A stretch of 64,000 bases of DNA, taken from the NCBI RefSeq assembly GCF_019303475.1, contig NZ_JABLSI010000012.1, positions 1 through 64,000 on the forward strand, written 5' to 3'. The notes under the pieces were generated by a model. The model saw nothing but the letters and a program-made list of their open reading frames with translations, was not told the origin of the DNA and searched no databases. Shown in pieces: positions 8,102-14,676 of the stretch. Position 1 is the stretch's first letter; each line of letters starts with the position of its first letter. Source of the DNA: Streptomyces sp. JJ38 (lineage in GTDB: Bacteria; Actinomycetota; Actinomycetes; Streptomycetales; Streptomycetaceae). The translations under genes were made by a program, and so were the position numbers.

Positions 8102-8140
8102 ATGTACGACCACCGGACGCGTGAGGTGACTGCGGCCTGA
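8102..8140 (+). CDS. 12-aa leader-peptide-like ORF (MYDHRTREVTAA)
   Basis: A 12-codon ORF preceded by AGAGAGGAGGTGATCC (8081-8096), which matches the complement of the 16S rRNA 3' end over 16 positions with one wobble pair: an unusually long Shine-Dalgarno. GGAGG ends 11 nt before the ATG. The last codons (GTG ACT GCG) form the 5' arm of a 9-bp stem closed with 8190-8198, so a translating ribosome would prevent that stem, as in attenuators. No plus-strand gene follows until 9429, so the peptide may regulate an RNA, act itself, or be a ribosome-loading site. Confidence 0.5.
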   Translation: MYDHRTREVTAA

Positions 8141-8270
8141 CCAGGCCAGTCGTCGCTCAGCGAAGGCCGGTCTGACCGGCTCATATCCACGCAGTCACCC
8201 GGCCCGCGGGTCGCCGGTTCGTCCGACCGGCTGCCTCTCCGCCGCCGCGGAGGGGAAGACCCGCGGGCCG
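8126..8270 (+). ncRNA. Candidate structured RNA: two consecutive three-way junctions
   Basis: All pairings are read from the sequence. Junction 1: closing stem 8126-8134/8190-8198 (GTGACTGCG with CGCAGTCAC), hairpins 8134-8138/8143-8147 (loop GACC) and 8166-8171/8175-8180. Junction 2: closing stem 8200-8212/8258-8270 (CGGCCCGCGGGTC with GACCCGCGGGCCG, 13 bp perfect), hairpins 8213-8218/8226-8231 and 8234-8242/8247-8255 (one G-U). Almost every base falls in a helix or tight loop. With the promoter at 8040-8069 it would be a transcript of ~200 nt. The fold is strand-symmetric, so orientation rests on the promoter and small ORF. I do not recognise it as a named RNA family. Confidence 0.5.
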
Positions 8271-8351
8271 TTCCGCTGCCCGGCCCCTCGGCCACCACGG
8301 CCCCGGGTGCGGTTTTCGGCCCTCACGGCCCCGGGGGCGGCACGGTGGCGC

Positions 8352-9125
8352 TCACGGGCAGAGGCGGTCCACCGCCCAGCCCTCCGCCGTCCGCCGGTAG
8401 CGAAGCCGGTCGTGCAGCCGGTTCTCCCGGCCCTGCCAGAACTCCACCGTCTCCGGGACGACCCGGAAGCCGCCCCACTGCGGCGGCACCGGAACGTCCT
8501 CGCCCTCCGGGTAGCGCGCGGCCAGCTCCGCGTAGAGCGCGTCCAGCTCCTCCCGGGTGGCGAGCGTCGAGGACTGCTCGCTGGCCCAGGCCCCCAGCTG
8601 GGAGCCGTGCGGGCGGGTCCGGAAGTACGCCGCCGTCTCCGCCCGTCCCATCCGCTCCGCCCGCCCCTCGACGATCACCTGGCGGGCGACACCGTGCCAC
8701 GGAAAGAGCAGCGACACCCGCGGGTTCCCCGCGATCTCCCGGCCCTTGCGCGAGCCGTAGTTCGTGTAGAAGACAAAGCCCTCCGCGTCGTACCCCTTGA
8801 GCAGCACCGTGCGCGAGCTCGGCCGGCCCTCGGCGTCCACCGTGGAGAGGACCATCGCGTTGGGCTCGTGCAGCCCGGCCTCCTCGGCCGCGTGGAACCA
8901 GCGGTCGAACTGCTCCACCGGGCCCTGTGCCAGGTCCTTCTCGGCCAGCCCCGCCTGCCGGTAGTGGGCACGCATGACCGCCGGGTCCAGCGCGCGGCGA
9001 GCCCGGGAGGCGGCGGCCTCGGCGGCGTTCGCCGCGGCCTCGGCCGCGCTCGCGGCGGCCTGCGCGGCGAAGGCGGCCTCGATGGACGGGTCGGCGCTGT
9101 GCGGGTGATCCTGGGCGTCAGTCAC
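8352..9125 (-). CDS. pdxH: Pyridoxamine 5'-phosphate oxidase
   Basis: 257 aa from GTG 9125. FMN-dependent oxidation of pyridoxamine-P or pyridoxine-P to pyridoxal-P. Family signatures are clear: [10 protein letters not shown] near the start of the fold, [51 protein letters not shown] and the C-terminal [17 protein letters not shown]. The fold is preceded by an Ala-rich helix ([20 protein letters not shown], within residues ~18-40) that most PdxH proteins lack, making it longer than the usual ~215 aa. It is divergent from the citrate synthase gene across a 303-bp interval, an arrangement I recall in other Streptomyces. Confidence 0.93.
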   Translation of the reverse strand: MTDAQDHPHSADPSIEAAFAAQAAASAAEAAANAAEAAASRARRALDPAVMRAHYRQAGLAEKDLAQGPVEQFDRWFHAAEEAGLHEPNAMVLSTVDAEGRPSSRTVLLKGYDAEGFVFYTNYGSRKGREIAGNPRVSLLFPWHGVARQVIVEGRAERMGRAETAAYFRTRPHGSQLGAWASEQSSTLATREELDALYAELAARYPEGEDVPVPPQWGGFRVVPETVEFWQGRENRLHDRLRYRRTAEGWAVDRLCP

Positions 9126-9428
9126 GCCTCCATCTTGCAGCAGCGCCCCGCCGGTGGTGGACGAGTGTTCCCCCTCATCGGCCTTCGTACACCTGCGGGA
9201 ACCCGATCGCGCCATGTGCCACTTCTCACGCGTGTCCCGGAGGTGACGAACCGGCGGAAATCACCGACTGTGAAGGTGTCGCGCGCGTACAGCGCGGCTA
9301 AGGTGATCGATCGCGCCCGAGGCGGGGGGACCGCCCGCCCGCGCACCATCCTGATCTCGGCGACGGACCGCCGCCCCACGGGACAGTGGGCGACCCAGCC
9401 GTCCCGACCCATCACGAGGAGCCGCCTG
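9126..9428. other. Divergent promoter region pdxH / citrate synthase
   Basis: 303 bp between two divergent starts with no supportable gene. It must hold both promoters. A possible -10 for the right-hand gene is TAAGGT (9299-9304), but no convincing -35 pairs with it, so I do not call a promoter. A GAGGAG-type ribosome site lies ~10 nt before the ATG at 9429. Confidence 0.5.
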
Positions 9429-10514
9429 ATGTCCGATTTCGTTCCTGGGCTCGAAGGAGTCGTCGCGTTCGAAACGGAGATCGCCGAACCCGACAAGGAG
9501 GGCGGCGCTCTCCGCTACCGCGGGGTCGACATCGAAGACCTGGTGGGGAACGTGTCCTTCGGCAAGGTCTGGGGCCTGCTGGTGGACGGCAGCTTCGCCC
9601 CCGGCCTGCCTCCGGCCGAGCCCTTCCCCATCCCCGTGCACTCCGGCGACATCCGGGTCGACGTCCAGTCCGCCCTGGCCATGCTCGCCCCCGTGTGGGG
9701 TCTGAAACCGCTGCTGGACATCGACGCCGAGCAGGCCCGCGAGGACCTCGCCCGCGCCGCCGTCATGGCGCTGTCCTACGTCGCCCAGTCCGCCCGCGGC
9801 CAGGGCCTGCCCATGGTGCCGCAGCGCGAGATCGACAAGGCCGACACCGTCGTCGAGCGGTTCATGCGCCGCTGGCGCGGCGAGCCCGACCCCAAGCACG
9901 TCGCCGCCGTCGACGCCTACTGGACGTCCGCCGCCGAGCACGGCATGAACGCCTCCACCTTCACCGCCCGCGTCATCGCCTCCACCGGCGCCGACGTCGC
10001 CGCCGCCCTCTCCGGAGCCGTCGGCGCCATGTCCGGCCCCCTCCACGGCGGCGCCCCCTCCCGCGTCCTCGGCATGATCGAGGAGATCGAGCGCACCGGA
10101 GACGCCACCGCGTACGTCAAGCAGCAGCTCGACAAGGGCGAGCGCCTCATGGGCTTCGGCCACCGCGTCTACCGCGCCGAGGACCCCCGCGCCCGCGTCC
10201 TGCGCCGCACGGCCAAGGAGCTCGGCGCCCCCCGCTTCGAGGTCGCCGAGGCCCTGGAGAACGCCGCCCTGGCCGAGCTCAAGGCCCGCCGCCCCGACCG
10301 CGTCCTCGCGACCAACGTCGAGTTCTGGGCCGCCATCGTCCTGGACTTCGCCGAGGTCCCGGCGCACATGTTCACCTCGATGTTCACCTGCGCCCGCACC
10401 GCCGGCTGGTCCGCGCACATCCTGGAGCAGAAGCGCACCGGCCGCCTCGTGCGCCCCTCGGCCCGCTACACCGGCCCCGGCCGCCGCGGCGTCGAGGAGA
10501 TCCCCGGCTTCTGA
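9429..10514 (+). CDS. Citrate synthase family protein (citrate synthase 2 type)
   Basis: 361 aa, short type-I-like citrate synthase. It contains the two catalytic His at H206 (GPLHGGA) and H245 (GFGHRVYR) with the usual spacing. The position of the catalytic Asp (NVDF in typical enzymes) reads TNVEFWAA, giving Glu298 (codon 10320-10322). R/H contacts such as EHGMNASTF are present. The substrate would be acetyl-CoA or propionyl-CoA plus oxaloacetate; the Asp-to-Glu change makes rate and specificity uncertain. S. coelicolor carries a second citrate synthase next to pdxH (SCO4388, from memory), which matches this locus. The start is ATG 9429; a perfect hairpin terminator follows. Confidence 0.88.
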   Translation: MSDFVPGLEGVVAFETEIAEPDKEGGALRYRGVDIEDLVGNVSFGKVWGLLVDGSFAPGLPPAEPFPIPVHSGDIRVDVQSALAMLAPVWGLKPLLDIDAEQAREDLARAAVMALSYVAQSARGQGLPMVPQREIDKADTVVERFMRRWRGEPDPKHVAAVDAYWTSAAEHGMNASTFTARVIASTGADVAAALSGAVGAMSGPLHGGAPSRVLGMIEEIERTGDATAYVKQQLDKGERLMGFGHRVYRAEDPRARVLRRTAKELGAPRFEVAEALENAALAELKARRPDRVLATNVEFWAAIVLDFAEVPAHMFTSMFTCARTAGWSAHILEQKRTGRLVRPSARYTGPGRRGVEEIPGF

Positions 10515-10522
10515 CCGCTCCC

Positions 10523-10551
10523 GGTGGGGAGGAGCCCCGCTCCTCCCCACC
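10523..10551 (+). terminator. Rho-independent-type hairpin after citrate synthase
   Basis: GGTGGGGAGGAGC (10523-10535) pairs exactly with GCTCCTCCCCACC (10539-10551) over a 3-nt loop, 9 bp after the stop codon at 10512-10514. Confidence 0.8.
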
Positions 10552-10613
10552 CGCCGCCGGACGACTCCGGCCTCAGCTCCCGGCGGCGCCCGGCACCGTC
10601 CGGTGCGTCCCGC

Positions 10614-10793
10614 CTACGCGTCGTCGGAAGGCTTGGGCTCAGGCGGACGAGGAGCCTCGGGCGGCATCGGCCCCCCGTCGTGCCTCCCACCATCCGCCGT
10701 CGTCACCGGGAACGCGAACGGCACACCTCGCCATCCGTCGCTGTCCGGCCTGCGTGACGCATACGTCTCGACCGCCATCTCGATCACGTGCAT
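10614..10793 (-). CDS. Small hypothetical protein (59 aa)
   Basis: Starts MHVIEMAVETYASRRP and ends with a Pro-rich tail (PEAPRPPEPKPSDDA). The ATG at 10793 follows a strong ribosome site (GAGGAGAGAGGGAG), and the composition is mixed rather than Arg-rich, both signs of a real gene. I do not recognise a domain. It lies at the left edge of the accessory island and faces away from the truncated gene at 11039; the two may belong to one family of small Streptomyces regulatory loci, but this is a guess. Confidence 0.55.
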   Translation of the reverse strand: MHVIEMAVETYASRRPDSDGWRGVPFAFPVTTADGGRHDGGPMPPEAPRPPEPKPSDDA

Positions 10794-10929
10794 CTCCCTC
10801 TCTCCTCGCGAAGCCTGCCCCGTCCGAGCCCGGACGGGTTGCCTACAGGCCGCTCGGCACCGCACGGCCGCCGCGACCTTGCTGTTCTGACGTCCAGTCA
10901 ACTCACGCCGGAGAGTTCCCTCGACCAAC

Positions 10930-10946
10930 TTGCATGGATTTGCATG
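10930..10946. repeat. 10-bp-spaced direct repeat TTGCATG
   Basis: TTGCATG occurs at 10930-10936 and 10940-10946, one helical turn apart, ~90 bp upstream of the truncated gene at 11039 and ~140 bp upstream of the divergent 59-aa gene. The spacing suits a protein binding one face of the DNA. The protein is unknown. Confidence 0.35.
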
Positions 10947-11038
10947 CCAATGAATCAGCAGGTGGTCTTGACTCCTGGCGAGCCAGCGGGAAGATGACTG
11001 CGCAAGTCCAGGCAAACACCCTGCGGTGAGGGGCCGTC

Positions 11039-11221
11039 ATGGCGCTTCGGTTTGCAGGAATCGACCCGGATACGGATCTCGACCACTGCCCCACGGTCTG
11101 GGCCGACACGGAGTCGCGAGAGCTGGTAATCCAGGGCTGGAAGGCCGACATCGAACTCCGTAACGCCTGCCAGACGCTCACCCCGGCCAGCGGCCCCGTC
11201 CCGAACAGCGAAGAGATCGTC
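11039..11221 (+). pseudogene. 5' fragment of a hypothetical gene cut by an IS remnant
   Basis: ATG 11039 follows AGGGG and begins a well-composed protein: MALRFAGIDPDTD, then CPTVWADTESRELVIQGWKA and EEIVRVPAR. I recall a Streptomyces family of ~110-aa proteins with this start (RFIGIDP...PTVW), in which the chain continues past VRLP. Here the homologous part stops near residue 62 and transposase sequence follows from ~11222. The frame drifts on into an Arg/Pro-rich tail to 11515. It is therefore a truncated gene, presumably inactive. An 11-codon ORF (MTAQVQANTLR, 10994-11029) directly precedes it. Confidence 0.6.
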
Positions 11222-11684
11222 AGGGTTCCGGCACGACAAGAACAAGGCGTTCGGCGGGAACGTCCAGTTCCTCGCAGCACCCGACGGCACCCCGCTGTGG
11301 GTCTCCGACGCCGAGCCAGGGTCCACCCCCGACATCACCGCCGCCCGCATCCACGCTCTGCCCGCGCTGTACAGGGCGGCAGCCGACGGCCTGCCCACGC
11401 TCGCCGACAAGGGCTACCTCGGCTCCGGAATCGGCGTCCTCGTTCCGGGTCCGGTGCCCGAAGGGCCGGTCCGAACAGGCCCTGGGCGCCGACACGCGCA
11501 CCACGAACAGCCTGATCACAGGCGTCCGAGCCCTCGGCGAACGCGCCGCAGCCGAACTCAAGCAACGCTGGCGCAGCCTGCAACACGTCACCATCAGCCC
11601 CAGCCGAATTGGCGACATCGCCCGCGCCGCCCTCGTCCTCAACAAGATCTGGAGATGATCAACGCTGAGAAAACGTCATACGCT
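11222..11684 (+). mobile_element. IS5-type (DDE_Tnp_4-like) transposase remnant, copy 1
   Basis: Encodes only the C-terminal part of a transposase: GGNVQFLAAPDGTPLWVSD, the ADKGYLGSGIG segment with a catalytic-type Asp, and ELKQRWRSLQHVTISPSRIG to LNKIWR. One extra G near 11447-11449 breaks the frame compared with copy 2, so it cannot be translated through. The right edge is set by GCTGAGAAAAC shortly after the stop, a sequence shared with copy 2. The 5' half is absent and the upstream gene is truncated at the junction. It is inverted relative to copy 2 at 13.2 kb. Confidence 0.75.
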
Positions 11685-11828
11685 CGTCGCTGGCGAGAAT
11701 CTGCGTGTAGCGCGTCGGCCCGCGGGGCTCCTCCGTGCACGCGACGTTACGTCAGGCGACGGACACCTGGTTCTGCGGATGGCATCCACAATGGACCCGC
11801 AGATTCACCCGATACGCTTTAACATCTG

Positions 11829-11897
11829 GAAAGTGCCTGACAGTCGCGAGGACAAGGATCTCAGTAATCCACATTCTCGCGTGTCGGAGGCACTTTC
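11829..11897. repeat. Imperfect 22-bp inverted repeat, possible IS/MITE remnant
   Basis: GAAAGTGCCTGACAGTCGCGAG (two halves GAAAGTGCCTGACA and GTCGCGAG, 11829-11850) faces CTCGCG plus TGTCGGAGGCACTTTC (11876-11897). The outer GAAAGTGCCT/AGGCACTTTC arms are exact. A 69-bp structure with conserved outer ends looks like a small non-autonomous element or fused IS ends. It lies downstream of the 30-aa peptide gene and could also terminate its transcript. Confidence 0.4.
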
Positions 11898-11944
11898 ACT
11901 GACGCAGTCACCAGCCGGTCAGCCAGCTTCGTGAAAGCTCGCGG

Positions 11945-12037
11945 CTAGGACCCCATGGCCGTCCAGGCGATCGCTCCAAAGATGAGGGCGGCGACAATGG
12001 CGACAATAACCGCCCCGATGATGACCCGTCCGGACAT
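11945..12037 (-). CDS. 30-aa single-pass membrane peptide
   Basis: Starts MSGRVIIGAVIVAIVAAL and ends AIAWTAMGS. Residues ~5-27 form one hydrophobic helix, with Arg4 as the only positive side chain, so it is a probable one-TM peptide. The ATG at 12037 has GGGGAGTTC just upstream. It begins 24 bp after the stop of the secreted-protein gene on the same strand, so they probably share a transcript. Size and order suggest an immunity or membrane-partner role for the secreted product, or a small holin-like toxin. This is inference; no family is recognised. Confidence 0.6.
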   Translation of the reverse strand: MSGRVIIGAVIVAIVAALIFGAIAWTAMGS

Positions 12038-12061
12038 GTGAACTCCCCTTTTTGGTGCCGG

Positions 12062-12772
12062 TCAGATGTTCTTCAGGTAGTGGTACCTGAATCCGGTCTC
12101 GTCACACCGGATATGGTGCCGCTTGTCGAGCTGTGCCGTGTACCCGGAGACTGTCATCTTCCCCTCCCAGGTCACATAGGCGAGAGCGTTGCCAGCAGCA
12201 GAGATCCACTGTTCCTCCGGCAGGGAGCTGATGGCGACGCCGATGTTGAAGTTCCGCTTGCTCGCGGCCGCGTTGTAGACCTTGTCGACCTTCGTCGTTG
12301 TGGAGTGGTACCACTGCTCCAGCTTGAGCCTGGTCATGTCGATGCCGAGAAGCGTCTGCGTGAACTGAGACCAGCAGCTCCAGTCACCGGCGGTCCCCCG
12401 GGTGCCGATCCCGGTCGGTGCCGCACCGTTGTTCACCTCGATGACAACGTCCCCGCCCTCGAGGACCCTGGTCTGCGGGACAGGTGCGGCCATGGTCTCG
12501 ACGAACGCCTTGAGTACATCGGCGTCCACCAGGTACCCGAGGAACTTCTCCTTGTCCGCTTCGGACAGGTCCTTGAACTGGCTCGCCACTTGATCCGCTC
12601 CGGGGTCGTCCTGAGCGTCAAGCCAGGCGAGGTACTGCTGCACCGTCGGCGGTTTCGACTCCTCCGCCGCTGCAGCCGGCGTCACCGAGGACATCAGGCT
12701 GGCGGCGAGTGCGGCAGCAACGAGAGCTGCCTTGCCTCTGGCGCGGGGTCGTGCGATCGTACCCTTGCTCAC
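12062..12772 (-). CDS. Secreted protein, possibly geobacillin-26-like
   Basis: 236 aa from GTG 12772 (AAGGGG upstream). The signal peptide is clear: basic start, AALVAAALAASLMSSV, cleavage after TPAAAA (~residue 36). The mature N-terminus has TVQQYLAWLDAQDD and LSEADKEKFLGYLVDADVLK, a helical segment I associate with large secreted bacteriocin-like proteins annotated as geobacillin-26 family in Streptomyces. The C-terminal half is Trp/Tyr-rich (WSCWSQF, LEQWYHS), probably beta-rich. The name rests on resemblance only. It is followed by the 30-aa membrane peptide, and the pair is flanked by two inverted IS remnants. Lower GC than neighbours suggests acquisition. Confidence 0.65.
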   Translation of the reverse strand: MSKGTIARPRARGKAALVAAALAASLMSSVTPAAAAEESKPPTVQQYLAWLDAQDDPGADQVASQFKDLSEADKEKFLGYLVDADVLKAFVETMAAPVPQTRVLEGGDVVIEVNNGAAPTGIGTRGTAGDWSCWSQFTQTLLGIDMTRLKLEQWYHSTTTKVDKVYNAAASKRNFNIGVAISSLPEEQWISAAGNALAYVTWEGKMTVSGYTAQLDKRHHIRCDETGFRYHYLKNI

Positions 12773-13180
12773 TATTGCCCCTTCCCAAGGGAGTGAGTTC
12801 CCGCCCCGTGGCGGTCGGACGCCACGGGGCCTTCTCTTGCCCGCACGACGGGAAAGGAGAGAAAAGGAGGCCTGCGCAGGAAGAAATGGACGCACTCCTT
12901 CCCCCCACCCCCATGACTGAAACCCCCACTGTCCACTGGTCGCGACGGACGAGTGAAGATTACTTCACGGGCAACAAGCTGTGAAGTCCTCGGGGAAGCC
13001 AGGGACTTGGTGCGCTACAGCTCATAGGCGGGGACTGTAAACGTTCGACTCTGTCTCACTTCCGGTGGCGACGCAGGGCCATGCCAAAGATGCCTGATCG
13101 CGCCGCTCGAGTACCCCACCGGGGGTCGTCGTCCCTGTCTGAGGCCCACTCATGATCCAGCACACTCACTTCCGTCGTGA
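12773..13180. other. Upstream region of the secreted-protein gene
   Basis: 408 bp without a supported gene. It holds the promoter/5' UTR of the leftward secreted-protein gene, a strong hairpin at 12803-12830, a purine-rich stretch (GGGAAAGGAGAGAAAAGGAG near 12850) and AT-richer DNA toward the IS copy at 13.2 kb. Small plus-strand frames here give unconvincing translations. Confidence 0.5.
12803..12830 (-). promoter_or_regulatory. Perfect 11-bp hairpin in the 5' region of the secreted-protein gene
   Basis: GCCCCGTGGCG (12803-12813) pairs with CGCCACGGGGC (12820-12830), loop 6 nt. It sits ~30 nt upstream of the GTG at 12772. On the minus strand it would be a 5'-UTR stem that could protect or attenuate the mRNA. 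On the plus strand it is followed by CTTCTCTTG and could act as a terminator. Confidence 0.45.
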
Positions 13181-13990
13181 CTTGGGCGAATGAGGTTTTC
13201 TCAGCGGTGATCACTTCCAGATTTTGTTGAGGACGAGGGCGGCTCGGGCGATGTCCCCGATCCGGCTCGGGCTGAGCGTGACGTGTTGCAGAGCCCGCCA
13301 TCGCTGCTTGAGCTCGGCGGCGGTGCGCTCGCCCAGTGCCCGTACGTGCCGCACGAGGGCGTTGAACGTGCGGGTGTCAGTGTGAAACGCCTGTTCTGAC
13401 TTGCCTTTTGGGCGCCGGACAGGGATGCGGATGCCGATGCCCGCGCCGATGTAGCCCTTGTCCGCGAACGTCGGCAGGCCGTCGGCCGCCACCTTGTACA
13501 GGGCGGGCAGCACGTGGGTGCGGGCAGCGGTGATGTCGGGGGTGGAGCCGGGTTCCGGCGTCAGAGACCCACAGCGGGCTCCCGTCCGGGGCGGACAGGA
13601 ACTGGATGTTGCCGCCGAATCTCCTATGTTTCTGGCTGAACCACAGGTCGTTGCCGTTCGCGCGGACACCGGCCACGCGGTCGCATGCGATGAGCGTCCC
13701 GTCCAGGATCACGTGCGTCATGCCTTCGCGTCGACAGCGGCGAAGGACTTCGTGCAGGTCCGGGGCCTTCTCGGCGAGGATGTCGATGCCCTCGTGGAGG
13801 TAGCGGTGGCCGGTGGCCTGCGAGATGCCCGCGTCGCGGGCCAGGCAGTGCACGCAGCCACGCTCGCGGAACCAGCGCAGGACCAGCACGGCCTGGCGGA
13901 ACGGGCCGAGCACCCGACTGCCGCGCGGAGTGCCGATACGCCGTCCGTGCGCGGCAAGCAGCCGGGCACCCGAGGCCGCGGCGGCCCGGA
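13181..13990 (-). mobile_element. IS5-type transposase element, copy 2 (frameshifted)
   Basis: Minus-strand transposase with most of the DDE_Tnp_4-like protein: GPFRQAVLVLRWFRERGC, helix-turn-helix ISQATGHRYLHEGIDILAEK, THVILDGTLIACD (first Asp), FGGNIQFL, FADKGYIGAG (second Asp) and ending LNKIWK at 13211. One extra base at ~13555-13556 (GCC-G-GAA where copy 1 has GCC-GAG) shifts the frame in the middle. The N-terminal side fades near 13980 beside a terminator of the next gene, so the left IS end may be lost. The end marker GTTTTCTCAGC near 13195 mirrors copy 1. Confidence 0.78.
13211..13975 (-). pseudogene. IS5-type transposase, disrupted by a 1-base frameshift
   Basis: The two overlapping frames (13377-13913 and 13211-13669) join into one transposase of ~255 residues once the single-base insertion at ~13555 is removed. 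Some IS5-group elements use programmed frameshifting, but no slippery heptamer is obvious here and copy 1 is broken at a different place. Decay is the simpler reading. Confidence 0.7.
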
Positions 13991-13993
13991 GCT

Positions 13994-14024
13994 GCGTGGG
14001 GAGGAGTCCCGCCCCTCCCCACGC
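13994..14024 (-). terminator. Hairpin terminator of the DUF664 gene
   Basis: GCGTGGGGAGG (13994-14004) pairs with CCTCCCCACGC (14014-14024). It lies ~20 bp beyond the stop of the leftward gene ending at 14046. The IS copy abuts it, so the insertion did not cut the gene. Confidence 0.7.
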
Positions 14025-14045
14025 CCCGCCGCTTCCGGGCTGCTC

Positions 14046-14606
14046 CTACTGCCCGACCCGGCCGTCGACGCACTCGCGCAGCAGATCGGCGTGCCCGCAG
14101 TGCCGCGCGTACTCCTCGATCATGTGCACCCACAGCTCCCGGATCGACGTACCGTCCTTCCCCACCCGCACACCCAGGTCCGCGTACTCCGCCAGCACCG
14201 CGTCCGTCGCCGCCTGCTCCCGCTCGAGATCGGCGAACGCGCCCGCTGCCACCGCCTGATCGGCCACGGCTCCCTCGAAGTCGGTGTCCCGCGGTCCGTA
14301 CAGCTTCGGTGCCGGGGGCTCCGGTACCACCCAGTTGCGCCAGTCCCGTTCGACCTCGGCCAGATGCCGGACCAGCCCCAGCAGCGACATGGTCGACGGC
14401 GGAACCGACCGGCGCGCCAGTTGCTCCGGATCCAGCCCCTCACACTTCATGCGCAGGGTGAGCCGATAGTTCGTCAGGAAGTCCTGGAGCGTAGCCAACT
14501 CACCGTCCGGGGTGGCTCCGTCGCTCTCACGCGGGTCCTCGTCCGGATCCGCCCACATGTCGGGATAGGTGCTCGCCTGGGTCCACCGCTCGGGTACGTC
14601 GTTCAT
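14046..14606 (-). CDS. DUF664/DinB-like protein (mycothiol-dependent enzyme superfamily)
   Basis: 186 aa from ATG 14606. Four-helix DinB-type fold of the DUF664 subgroup common in Streptomyces: TLQDFLTNYRLTLRMKCEGL, LGLVRHLAEVERDWRNWV, and the C-terminal HMIEEYARHCGHADLLREC. The His in VRHLAEVE and the two His in ARHCGHAD are the expected metal ligands. Relatives include mycothiol- or bacillithiol-dependent transferases, but the DUF664 substrate is generally unknown. The upstream in-frame extension is poorly composed, so the MNDVPERW start is used. Confidence 0.85.
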   Translation of the reverse strand: MNDVPERWTQASTYPDMWADPDEDPRESDGATPDGELATLQDFLTNYRLTLRMKCEGLDPEQLARRSVPPSTMSLLGLVRHLAEVERDWRNWVVPEPPAPKLYGPRDTDFEGAVADQAVAAGAFADLEREQAATDAVLAEYADLGVRVGKDGTSIRELWVHMIEEYARHCGHADLLRECVDGRVGQ

Positions 14607-14676
14607 CCCGCGCACACTGCTGGCCCTGCGGCCCCGAGCACAAGCGAATAATCCGGTCAGCCCGGCAGGCCACCCG

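Noticed and set aside
10523..10551. Attenuator or riboswitch at the end of citrate synthase
   Set aside because: It lies directly after the stop codon and is a simple perfect hairpin, best read as a terminator.
13555..13560. Programmed frameshift in the IS5-type transposase
   Set aside because: No slippery heptamer is visible and copy 1 is broken at another place, so decay by indels is the simpler reading.
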